NCBI GenBank assembly: GCA_963804245.1
Contig: CAWDPQ010000020.1
Location: forward strand, 310,001-374,000
Source of the DNA: CAWDPQ01 sp963804245
GTDB taxonomy: Bacteria > Acidobacteriota > Vicinamibacteria > Vicinamibacterales > 2-12-FULL-66-21
DNA: 64,000 nt
Reading direction: 5' to 3'
Made by a program: the position numbers and the translations under genes
Notes under the pieces: model-generated
Seen by the model: the letters and a program-made list of their open reading frames with translations, nothing else
What the model was told of the DNA's origin: nothing
The model's database searches: none
Part shown: piece by piece, positions 43,802 to 53,808 of the stretch
Layout: each line of letters starts with the position of its first letter
Position numbering within the stretch: the stretch's first letter is position 1

Positions 43802-44278
43802 TCAGATCAGCCTCCGCGATGACAGCAACCACACCAGCACCGCGAAGGGCGATAGGGCCACGAACGTCAACACAATCACGCACAGAATCACGAAGATGTA
43901 GTCGGATCGCGACGGCGGCACGTCGCGGCGGGCGTGACGCTCGAGGAGTGCCAGGTTGCGCAGATTTGCCTTGAAGCCGATATCGACCAGATCGCCGAGA
44001 ATCGGCACGAAGCCGAACAGCATGTCGATGGCGGCGTTCAGCACCATCCTGGCCTGAACGACGATCGGCAGCCGCATCCGCACTCCCTGAAGCAGCAGGA
44101 GCGCCGCAAACACCGGCGTCGAGATGTCGCCGATCCCTGGGATCAGACCGATGATGGCGTCGAGACCGAAGCGGATGTTCGTGCCAGGGACCCGAAACTG
44201 GCTGTCGAGGAGCACGGCGTACCGGCGCAGGGCGTCGAGCGTCTCGGGCGTCGGCGGTAACGGGGATCTGGGCGGCAA
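43802..44278 (-). CDS. DUF4112 membrane protein
   Basis: The 158-residue product has the DUF4112 signature: LLDSQFRVPGTNIRFGLDAI followed by IGLIPGIGDI, and later FGFVPILGDLVDIGFKANLRN. Two to three hydrophobic segments include a C-terminal helix (VILCVIVLTFVALSPFAVLVW). The function of the family is unknown. Confidence 0.85.
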   Translation of the reverse strand: MPPRSPLPPTPETLDALRRYAVLLDSQFRVPGTNIRFGLDAIIGLIPGIGDISTPVFAALLLLQGVRMRLPIVVQARMVLNAAIDMLFGFVPILGDLVDIGFKANLRNLALLERHARRDVPPSRSDYIFVILCVIVLTFVALSPFAVLVWLLSSRRLI

Positions 44279-44313
44279 TCGACTCTATTTCACCATGGAG
44301 GATTGCAGCGCGT

Positions 44314-46521
<2,208 letters not shown>

Positions 46522-46532
46522 AGCGACGGACG

Positions 46533-48563
46533 ATGGCAAAGCGACCGGCAGAATCAGACGTGATACCGAGCGCACCGCCCAGCGCGCTCGATCCGCAGCT
46601 GCAGCGGCGCGTCGTCATCGAGTCCGTCCATCCGGAGATCGATTGCGGCCGGTTTCCCATCAAACGTACGGTCGGCGAGGATGTCGTCGTCTCGGCGGAC
46701 GTGCACGCCGATGGACACGATGTCGTTGTCGCCGCGTTGTTGACCCGTCGGGCGGGCGAGGAGCACTGGTCCGAAGTCGCAATGGAAGATGTCGGCAACG
46801 ATCGCTGGCGCGCACACTTCACGGTGGCCGAGCTCGGCGAGTACGAATACACCATAGAAGCCTGGGTGGACCGATTCGCGACCTGGCGGCACGAGCTGTC
46901 GAAAAAGTTCGGCGCCGGCCAGGAGGTCTCGAGCGAGCTGCTCGAGGGCGCCGCGATTGTTCGACGGACCGTCGAGACCAATGGCGGCCTGCTCGAGGAG
47001 GCGGCCGCGTCGCTGGAGGATGCGACCGAGCCGGTCGAGACGCGTGTGGCGCGGGCACTGTCGGAGCCGCTGCGCAGCGCCATGGTGCGGCGGCCGGATC
47101 GGAGCCTGGCTACCCGCTACCACCGCTCGTTGAAAGTCACGGTCGAACGGGTGCGCGCCCGCTTCGGCGCCTGGTACGAGATGTTTCCGCGGTCGGCTGG
47201 AACCGATCCCAGGCGCAGCGCGACGTTCGGCGAGGCGGCCAGGCTCCTGCCCTACATCTCCTCGCTCGGCTTCGACGTGCTTTATCTGCCGCCGGTTCAC
47301 CCGATCGGACGCAGCTTCCGCAAAGGTCGGAACAATGCGCTCGAGGCGGGTCCGAACGATCCCGGCAGTCCCTGGGCGATCGGATCGGAAGAGGGGGGAC
47401 ACGACGCAATCGAACCTGGACTCGGCACGATCGATGACTTCGATCGCTTCGTCGAAGCCGCCCGATCGCACGACCTCGAGATTGCTCTCGATCTCGCCTA
47501 CCAGGCTTCCCCGGATCATCCATACGTGCGCGAGCATCCGGAGTGGTTTCGACAGCGTCCGGACGGCACGATCAAGTACGCGGAAAACCCGCCAAAGAAA
47601 TATCAGGACATCTATCCGATCAATTTCGAATCGGAGGCGTGGCCATCGCTCTGGGTCGAGCTGAAGCGAATCATCGAGTTCTGGGTTGGACACGGCGTCA
47701 AGATATTCCGCGTCGACAACCCGCACACCAAGCCATACCGCTTCTGGGAATGGGCGCTGACCGACATCCGAACCCGGCATCCGGAGACGATCTTTCTGTC
47801 CGAAGCCTTCACGCGGCCGAAGGTGATGCGTTACCTGGCAAAGTGCGGCTTCTCACAGTCGTACACGTATTTCACGTGGAGGAATACGAAAGAGGAGATC
47901 ACCGAATACTTCGAGGAGCTCACCCAGACGGACGTTCGCGAATACCTCCGCCCCAATCTGTTCGCGAATACGCCGGATATCCTGCATGAGTACCTGCAGC
48001 ACGGCGGTCGTCCAGCGTTTCAGGTGCGTTTGATTCTGGCCGCCACGCTCGGCGCGAGCTACGGCATCTACAGCGGATTCGAGCTCGCGGAGAACGTGCC
48101 GGTCAAACCAGGGAGCGAAGAGTATCTCGACTCGGAGAAGTATCAGATCAAACCGCGCGATTTCGATGGCGGCCACAGTCTGGCCGAACTGATCCGCCGG
48201 GTGAACGAGATCCGGCATGAGCATGCGGCGCTGCAGTTCGATCGCAGCCTGCGATTCCACCAGACCGACAATCGACAACTGATTGGCTACAGCAAGCAGT
48301 CACCCGATGGCAGCGACCTGATCCTGACGATCGTCAACCTCGATCCCCACAACATGCAGCACGGCTTCATCCGGCTGCCGCTGATTGACTGGGGACTCTC
48401 GCCGGAGAGCCAAGTCGAGGTCCGGGATCTGCTATCGAACGAGCGTTACTTCTGGCGTGGCGAGTGGAACTATGTGCGCCTCGACCCGGAAGCACGCGCC
48501 GGCCATATCCTTCACGTGCAGATCCCTGGAAAAGGGGACAGTCACCTTTCCGCGAAAAGGTGA
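46533..48563 (+). CDS. glgE: Alpha-1,4-glucan:maltose-1-phosphate maltosyltransferase
   Basis: GlgE extends alpha-glucans from maltose 1-phosphate. The 676-residue GH13_3 protein starts MAKRPAESDVIPS. It has an N-terminal domain with QRRVVIESVHPEIDCGRFPIK, the nucleophile Asp in FRVDNPHTKPYRFWEW, the acid Glu in FLSEAFTRPKVM and the Lys/Asn-rich YAENPPKKYQDIYPINFE. The last ~10 codons run into an inverted repeat (48536-48579) that supplies the stop. Neighbouring treS-mak provides its substrate. Confidence 0.93.
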   Translation: MAKRPAESDVIPSAPPSALDPQLQRRVVIESVHPEIDCGRFPIKRTVGEDVVVSADVHADGHDVVVAALLTRRAGEEHWSEVAMEDVGNDRWRAHFTVAELGEYEYTIEAWVDRFATWRHELSKKFGAGQEVSSELLEGAAIVRRTVETNGGLLEEAAASLEDATEPVETRVARALSEPLRSAMVRRPDRSLATRYHRSLKVTVERVRARFGAWYEMFPRSAGTDPRRSATFGEAARLLPYISSLGFDVLYLPPVHPIGRSFRKGRNNALEAGPNDPGSPWAIGSEEGGHDAIEPGLGTIDDFDRFVEAARSHDLEIALDLAYQASPDHPYVREHPEWFRQRPDGTIKYAENPPKKYQDIYPINFESEAWPSLWVELKRIIEFWVGHGVKIFRVDNPHTKPYRFWEWALTDIRTRHPETIFLSEAFTRPKVMRYLAKCGFSQSYTYFTWRNTKEEITEYFEELTQTDVREYLRPNLFANTPDILHEYLQHGGRPAFQVRLILAATLGASYGIYSGFELAENVPVKPGSEEYLDSEKYQIKPRDFDGGHSLAELIRRVNEIRHEHAALQFDRSLRFHQTDNRQLIGYSKQSPDGSDLILTIVNLDPHNMQHGFIRLPLIDWGLSPESQVEVRDLLSNERYFWRGEWNYVRLDPEARAGHILHVQIPGKGDSHLSAKR

Positions 48564-48579
48564 CTGTCCCCTTTTCCGG
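48536..48579. repeat. GGGGACAGTCACC inverted repeat spanning the glgE stop
   Basis: GGAAAAGGGGACAGTCACCT (from about 48530) pairs perfectly with AGGTGACTGTCCCCTTTTCC (to about 48577) around a TTCCGCGAA loop. The glgE stop lies inside the second arm. It could end transcription between glgE and treS, or be a mobile palindrome inserted at the gene end. Confidence 0.8.
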
Positions 48580-48599
48580 CAGATAACCTCGAAAAGACG

Positions 48600-51500
48600 A
48601 TGACCACGACCAATCCCGAAGACCCGCTCTGGTACAAGGACGCCGTTATCTATCAGGCGCACGTGCGCGCGTTTTTCGACAGCACGAACGACGGCGTCGG
48701 CGATTTCACGGGCCTCTCACAGAAGCTCGAGTACCTGCAGGGACTTGGAATCAATGCCCTCTGGCTCCTCCCCTTCTATCCGTCACCGCTCCGCGACGAC
48801 GGATACGACATCGCCGATTACGAGAACATCCACCCCAGCTACGGTACGCTGGACGACTTCGACCGGCTGGTGGCGGAAGCGCATCGCCGCGGCATCCGCG
48901 TCATCACCGAGCTCGTCATCAACCACACCTCCGACCAGCATCCGTGGTTCCAGGCGGCGCGGCGGGCGCCGGCGGGATCACCGGAACGCGACTTCTACGT
49001 GTGGAGCGATACGAACCGGAAATACGAGGGCGTGCGGATCATCTTCACCGATAGCGAAACCTCCAACTGGAGTTGGGACGATCTCGCCAAAGCGTATTAC
49101 TGGCACCGGTTCTTCCATCATCAACCGGATCTCAATTTCGACAATCCCCGTGTGCTGGCGGCGGTAGTCAGGGTCATGCAGTTCTGGCTCGACCGCGGCG
49201 TGGACGGACTGCGCCTCGACGCCGTGCCGTACTTGATCGAGCGTGAAGGCACGATCTGCGAGAACCTGCCGGAAACACACGAGGTTCTGAAGAAAATCCG
49301 ACGCGCCCTCGACATTCGCTACAAGGGACGCATGTTGCTCGCGGAAGCGAACCAGTGGCCGGCCGACGTACGTCCGTACTACGGGGACGGTGACGAATGC
49401 CACATGGCGTTCCACTTCCCTCTGATGCCGCGGATGTTCATGGCCGTGCGGCAGGAAGATCGGCACCCGATCGTCGAAATCCTGCGCCAGACGCCCGACA
49501 TCCCCGACAACTGCCAGTGGGCGATGTTCCTGCGCAACCACGACGAGCTCACGCTCGAGATGGTGACGGACGAAGAGCGCGACTACATGTATCAGTCGTA
49601 TGCCGCCGACCCGCAGATGCGGATCAACGTCGGCATCCGCCGCCGGCTCGCGCCGCTCCTCGAGAACAGCCGGCGCCGCATCGAGCTCCTCAACGGCCTG
49701 CTGTTCTCGATGCCGGGCACGCCGGTGCTCTATTACGGCGACGAGATCGGCATGGGCGACAACATCTATCTCGGCGATCGCAACGGCGTGCGCACGCCGA
49801 TGCAGTGGACCGGCGACCGCAACGGCGGCTTCTCGCGCGCGGACCCAGCGCAGCTCTATGCGCCACCGATCATGGATCCGGTCTACGGCTATCAGGCCAT
49901 CAACGTCGAAGCCCAGGAGCGCGCACCCTTCTCGCTGCTGAACTGGATGAAGCGCATGATCGGCCTGCGCAAGCAATTCACGGTCTTCGGCCGCGGCTCG
50001 CTCGAGTTCCTGCCCGCCACGAACCGTAAGGTCCTCGCCTTCGTGCGCGCGCTCGGCGACGAGGTCGTGATGTGCGTGGCGAACCTGGCGCGGACCGTGC
50101 AGCCGGTCGAGCTCGATCTGTCGCGCTTCAAGGGAATGACGCCGGTCGAAATGCTCGGTCTCACGGAATTTCCTCGCATCGGCGACTTGCCGTACTTCCT
50201 GACGCTGCCCGGCTATTCGTTCTACTGGTTTCGACTCCAGCAGGCGCCTTCGCCGATCGCGGCGCGTGTGGTCCAGGAAAGCGTCCCCGGCCTCGCCGAG
50301 ATGCCGGCGCTGTTCGTGGGTGCCGCCTGGGACACGGTGCTCGAGGGCAACGTGCGGACGCTCATCGAGCGCGATCTGCTGACGCCGTTCCTGCAGCGCC
50401 AGCGATGGTTCGGCGGCAAGGCGCGCGAGCCGCGCGCGTCGCGTTTCGTCGATTGGGGCCTGCTCCGCCGCGGTCCGCAGCCGCTCTTCCTGACCGTGGT
50501 GGAGGTGGACTTCAAGAAGGGTGACCGCGAGCACTATTTCCTGCCGCTGGCCATCTCCGCGGCGTCTGATGGAAGCGACGTCGAAGCGCGGTCGCCACAA
50601 ACCGTCCTGGCGCGGGTCACAGGCGCGAAGAAAGGCGTCCTCTTCGATGCCAGCCTCGACACCCGGTTCGCGGAAACCATCCTCGAAGCCATGGATCGGC
50701 AGGAAGAGACGACGATGAAACGCGGCCGGATGCGGGCGCAGCAGACGTCGCTCTTCAGCAGTTATCGAGGCCAGGGCACGCTGCGCATCACTCACGGATC
50801 GGCCGAACAGAGCAACACGTCGATCATCTACGGCGACCGGCTGATCGTGAAGCTGTTCCGGCGGCTCGAACCGGGAGTCAATCCCGACTACGAGATCGGA
50901 CGCTACCTCACCGAGCAGCGGCGCTTTTCGAGAGTGCCCGGCGTCGCCGGCGACATCCACTTTCACTTCCCGGCCGAAGAACCGACGACCGTCGCGATGA
51001 TGCAGCAGCTCGTCGAGAGCCAGGCGGACGGCTGGCGCCATGCAACCGAGGAACTGAGCCGGTTCTACGATCGGATCGAGGGACGGCACACGCCGCGCGA
51101 GTCGCTGCCGAAAACGTTCGCGGACATGATTGCCGCCAAGCCGCCGCTGGCCGTCGTCGAGCTGATGACTGGCTACCTCGAAACTGCGCTCACGCTCGGC
51201 CGCCGCACCGGCGAGTTGCATCTGGCACTTGCAAGCGATGCGCGCGATGCGGCTTTTGCTCCGGAACCGTTCACGAAGGAGGACCTCGTGGCGGTGAGCG
51301 CGGAGGCCACCGCCCAGGTGCAACAGGCGATGGAGGCGCTGCAGGCCACCGTCGATCGATCCGCCCGCGGTAAGAAGGCGGGTCGACTGTCGGTGAGCGA
51401 GGAGATTGCTGCCGAAGCGAAAGAGCTCCTGCGCGCCCGCGGTCCATTGCTGGACGCCATCCGCCGCGCTCCGACCCTCGAATTCACGGCTTCGAAGATC

Positions 51501-51953
51501 CGCATCCACGGTGACTATCACCTCGGGCAGGTGCTCTGGTCCGAGGGTGATTTTTACATCCTCGACTTCGAAGGCGAGCCGGCACGGCCGCTCGCCGCCC
51601 GCCGCCAGAAGCAATCGCCGATGAAGGATGTGGCCGGCATGCTGCGCTCGTTCAGCTATGCCGCGTATGCCGGTTTGTTCGCGCACACCGCATCCCGGCC
51701 GTCGGAATACGCTCGCCTCGAGGCGTGGGCACGACTCTGGCAGACGTGGGCGGGAGCCTCGTTTCTGCGGGGTTACTTCGACACAGCGGCCCAGGCGTTG
51801 TTCGTACCGACGGAGCCGACTCAGCGGGACGCACTGCTGAGGTTATTCGTCATCGATAAAGCGCTTTACGAGCTGACTTACGAGCTGAACAATCGCCCGG
51901 ACTGGGTCCGAATCCCCTTAAGAGGACTACTCGAGCTTAAACAGTCGGAATGA
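48600..51953 (+). CDS. treS: Trehalose synthase-maltokinase fusion
   Basis: The 1117-residue product has a TreS half (residues 1-~545, GH13: nucleophile D207 in GLRLDAVPY, acid E249 in LLAEANQWP, LRNHDELTLE). TreS interconverts trehalose and maltose. A maltokinase half follows (~570-1117, with RQRWFGGKAREPR, and HGDYHLGQVLW plus FYILDFEGEP as kinase active-site signatures). It phosphorylates maltose to the GlgE substrate. The fusion is known in several phyla. The stop overlaps treZ by 4 bases. Confidence 0.95.
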   Translation: MTTTNPEDPLWYKDAVIYQAHVRAFFDSTNDGVGDFTGLSQKLEYLQGLGINALWLLPFYPSPLRDDGYDIADYENIHPSYGTLDDFDRLVAEAHRRGIRVITELVINHTSDQHPWFQAARRAPAGSPERDFYVWSDTNRKYEGVRIIFTDSETSNWSWDDLAKAYYWHRFFHHQPDLNFDNPRVLAAVVRVMQFWLDRGVDGLRLDAVPYLIEREGTICENLPETHEVLKKIRRALDIRYKGRMLLAEANQWPADVRPYYGDGDECHMAFHFPLMPRMFMAVRQEDRHPIVEILRQTPDIPDNCQWAMFLRNHDELTLEMVTDEERDYMYQSYAADPQMRINVGIRRRLAPLLENSRRRIELLNGLLFSMPGTPVLYYGDEIGMGDNIYLGDRNGVRTPMQWTGDRNGGFSRADPAQLYAPPIMDPVYGYQAINVEAQERAPFSLLNWMKRMIGLRKQFTVFGRGSLEFLPATNRKVLAFVRALGDEVVMCVANLARTVQPVELDLSRFKGMTPVEMLGLTEFPRIGDLPYFLTLPGYSFYWFRLQQAPSPIAARVVQESVPGLAEMPALFVGAAWDTVLEGNVRTLIERDLLTPFLQRQRWFGGKAREPRASRFVDWGLLRRGPQPLFLTVVEVDFKKGDREHYFLPLAISAASDGSDVEARSPQTVLARVTGAKKGVLFDASLDTRFAETILEAMDRQEETTMKRGRMRAQQTSLFSSYRGQGTLRITHGSAEQSNTSIIYGDRLIVKLFRRLEPGVNPDYEIGRYLTEQRRFSRVPGVAGDIHFHFPAEEPTTVAMMQQLVESQADGWRHATEELSRFYDRIEGRHTPRESLPKTFADMIAAKPPLAVVELMTGYLETALTLGRRTGELHLALASDARDAAFAPEPFTKEDLVAVSAEATAQVQQAMEALQATVDRSARGKKAGRLSVSEEIAAEAKELLRARGPLLDAIRRAPTLEFTASKIRIHGDYHLGQVLWSEGDFYILDFEGEPARPLAARRQKQSPMKDVAGMLRSFSYAAYAGLFAHTASRPSEYARLEAWARLWQTWAGASFLRGYFDTAAQALFVPTEPTQRDALLRLFVIDKALYELTYELNNRPDWVRIPLRGLLELKQSE

Positions 51954-53806
51954 CGTCTGCGTTTTTCGGTGCTCTCCCAGAGAGAGAGGGCGTACGGTTC
52001 CGCGTCATGGTCGCGGCCACCGCGGTTCGACCGCAGCGAAGGGTTGAGCTTGTCCTTCAGTCGGGTGCGCGAGCCGGCTCCTATCTCTTGCAGCCGGCAG
52101 GTGAGGGGGCTTACGAGACCTACATCGCCGGTGCGCGAGCCGGCGATCGTTACGCCTACAGACTCGACGGCGGAGATCTGCGTCCCGATCCAGCGTCGCG
52201 TCATCAGCCGGATGGTGTGCACGGCCCATCGCAAGTCATCGCGCCAGATTCATACCGGTGGCGTGACGGAAACTGGCGGGGCCGTCACGCCCGAGAGCAG
52301 GTTCTCTACGAACTCCACGTCGGGACGTTCACAGCGGAAGGCACCTTCGACGCGGCACGCCGCCGTCTCCCCTACCTCGCCGATCTCGGTGTGACCACGG
52401 TCGAACTGATGCCGGTCGCAGACTTCGCCGGCTCGCGCAACTGGGGCTACGACGGTGTCTGCCTGTTCGCGCCTGCGCACGCCTATGGTCACCCGGACGA
52501 CTTGCGCGCACTGGTCGACGATTCCCACGCCCTGGGGCTGAGCGTGATGCTCGACGTGGTCTACAACCATCTCGGACCGGAGGGCGCGTACATCACGCAG
52601 TTCAATCCGAATTACGTCACCACGCGACACGCCACGGCCTGGGGCAGCGCGATCAACCTCGATGATTGCGGGTCGGGCCTTGTCCGTCGATTCATTCTCG
52701 ACAACGCGAAGCATTGGATTCGCGAGTACCACGTCGACGGACTGCGGCTCGATGCGACGCACGCGCTGGTCGATGACGGCCCAGTGACGTTGGTCGCGGA
52801 GCTTGCCGCTGACGTCCGTCGGGAAGCGGCATGGCCAATCACACTGCACGCCGAAGATCATCGCAACCTCGCAGCGATGCTGCATGCGCCTCAGGAAGGT
52901 GGCTGGGGACTCGATGGCGTCTGGGCCGATGATTTCCATCACATCATCCGCCGGCTCGTAGCCGGGGATTCCCGCGGCTACTACCAGGACTACGAGGGCA
53001 CGGCAGCGGAGCTGGCGGACACGATCCGTCAGGGATGGCTGTATACCGGCCAGTCATCACGTCGCACCAATCTGCCGCGCGGCAGTGACGCGTCGCGCGT
53101 GCTGATGCAGCAATCGGTCGTCTGCATCCAGAACCACGACCAGATAGGAAATCGCGCCAGAGGCGAACGCCTGCACCATCAGGTGGACCTGGCAACCTGG
53201 CGGGCGGCGAGTGTCCTCCTGCTCACGGTCCCGATGACGCCGCTGCTGTTCATGGGTCAGGAGTGGGCCGCCAGCAGTCCATTTCAATATTTCACCGATC
53301 TCGAACCGGGGCTCGGCGTCGCAGTCACCGAAGGCCGGCGGTACGAGTTCAAGGATTTCCCGGAGTTCAGCGATCCAGCCGCCCGCGAGCGTATTCCAGA
53401 CCCACAAGCCATCCGGACATTCGAGTCGAGCAAGCTGCCGTGGGATGAGCTCGCTCGTCAGCCGCACGCGTCGACGCTCGCGCTGCACAAGCGCCTCCTC
53501 GCGTTGCGTGACGCACATCCCGCCCTGCAGGCCAGCGACCGGTGCGAAGGAGAAGCCTGGGCAATCGGGCCCGATACGGTGTTGATGCGCCGTCGGCTCG
53601 CGTCGGAATGCTTCCTCATCGTCGCGCGGCTGCGCGGCCACGGCGCTGTGCCTCTCGATTCCGCGCTCGGGCGCGCCTCGACACTGGAGACCGTCCTCAC
53701 GACCGAAGATTCAGAGTTCGCGCCGGATCCCGATCCGCCGGAGGTCACGATGTCGAGCATGGACTTCCGGAGGCCAGGCGCCGTCGTGCTGCGAGCTCAC
53801 GCGTGA
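51950..53806 (+). CDS. treZ: Malto-oligosyltrehalose trehalohydrolase
   Basis: TreZ releases trehalose from the TreY product. The 618-residue GH13 protein has an N-terminal all-beta domain (to ~100), LYELHVGTFTAEGTF, NWGYDGVCLFAPAHAYG, the nucleophile Asp in GLRLDATHAL, LHAEDHRN and QNHDQIGNRA. ATG at 51950 overlaps the treS stop (ATGA). The 3' end overlaps treY through a GTGA, so treZ and treY are coupled. Confidence 0.93.
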   Translation: MTSAFFGALPEREGVRFRVMVAATAVRPQRRVELVLQSGARAGSYLLQPAGEGAYETYIAGARAGDRYAYRLDGGDLRPDPASRHQPDGVHGPSQVIAPDSYRWRDGNWRGRHAREQVLYELHVGTFTAEGTFDAARRRLPYLADLGVTTVELMPVADFAGSRNWGYDGVCLFAPAHAYGHPDDLRALVDDSHALGLSVMLDVVYNHLGPEGAYITQFNPNYVTTRHATAWGSAINLDDCGSGLVRRFILDNAKHWIREYHVDGLRLDATHALVDDGPVTLVAELAADVRREAAWPITLHAEDHRNLAAMLHAPQEGGWGLDGVWADDFHHIIRRLVAGDSRGYYQDYEGTAAELADTIRQGWLYTGQSSRRTNLPRGSDASRVLMQQSVVCIQNHDQIGNRARGERLHHQVDLATWRAASVLLLTVPMTPLLFMGQEWAASSPFQYFTDLEPGLGVAVTEGRRYEFKDFPEFSDPAARERIPDPQAIRTFESSKLPWDELARQPHASTLALHKRLLALRDAHPALQASDRCEGEAWAIGPDTVLMRRRLASECFLIVARLRGHGAVPLDSALGRASTLETVLTTEDSEFAPDPDPPEVTMSSMDFRRPGAVVLRAHA

Positions 53807-53808
53807 AC

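Noticed and set aside
48978..51686. A 902-residue open frame antisense to treS-mak
   Set aside because: It is a shadow of the strongly supported plus-strand gene in GC-rich DNA; its composition is Arg/His/Glu-rich with no domain.
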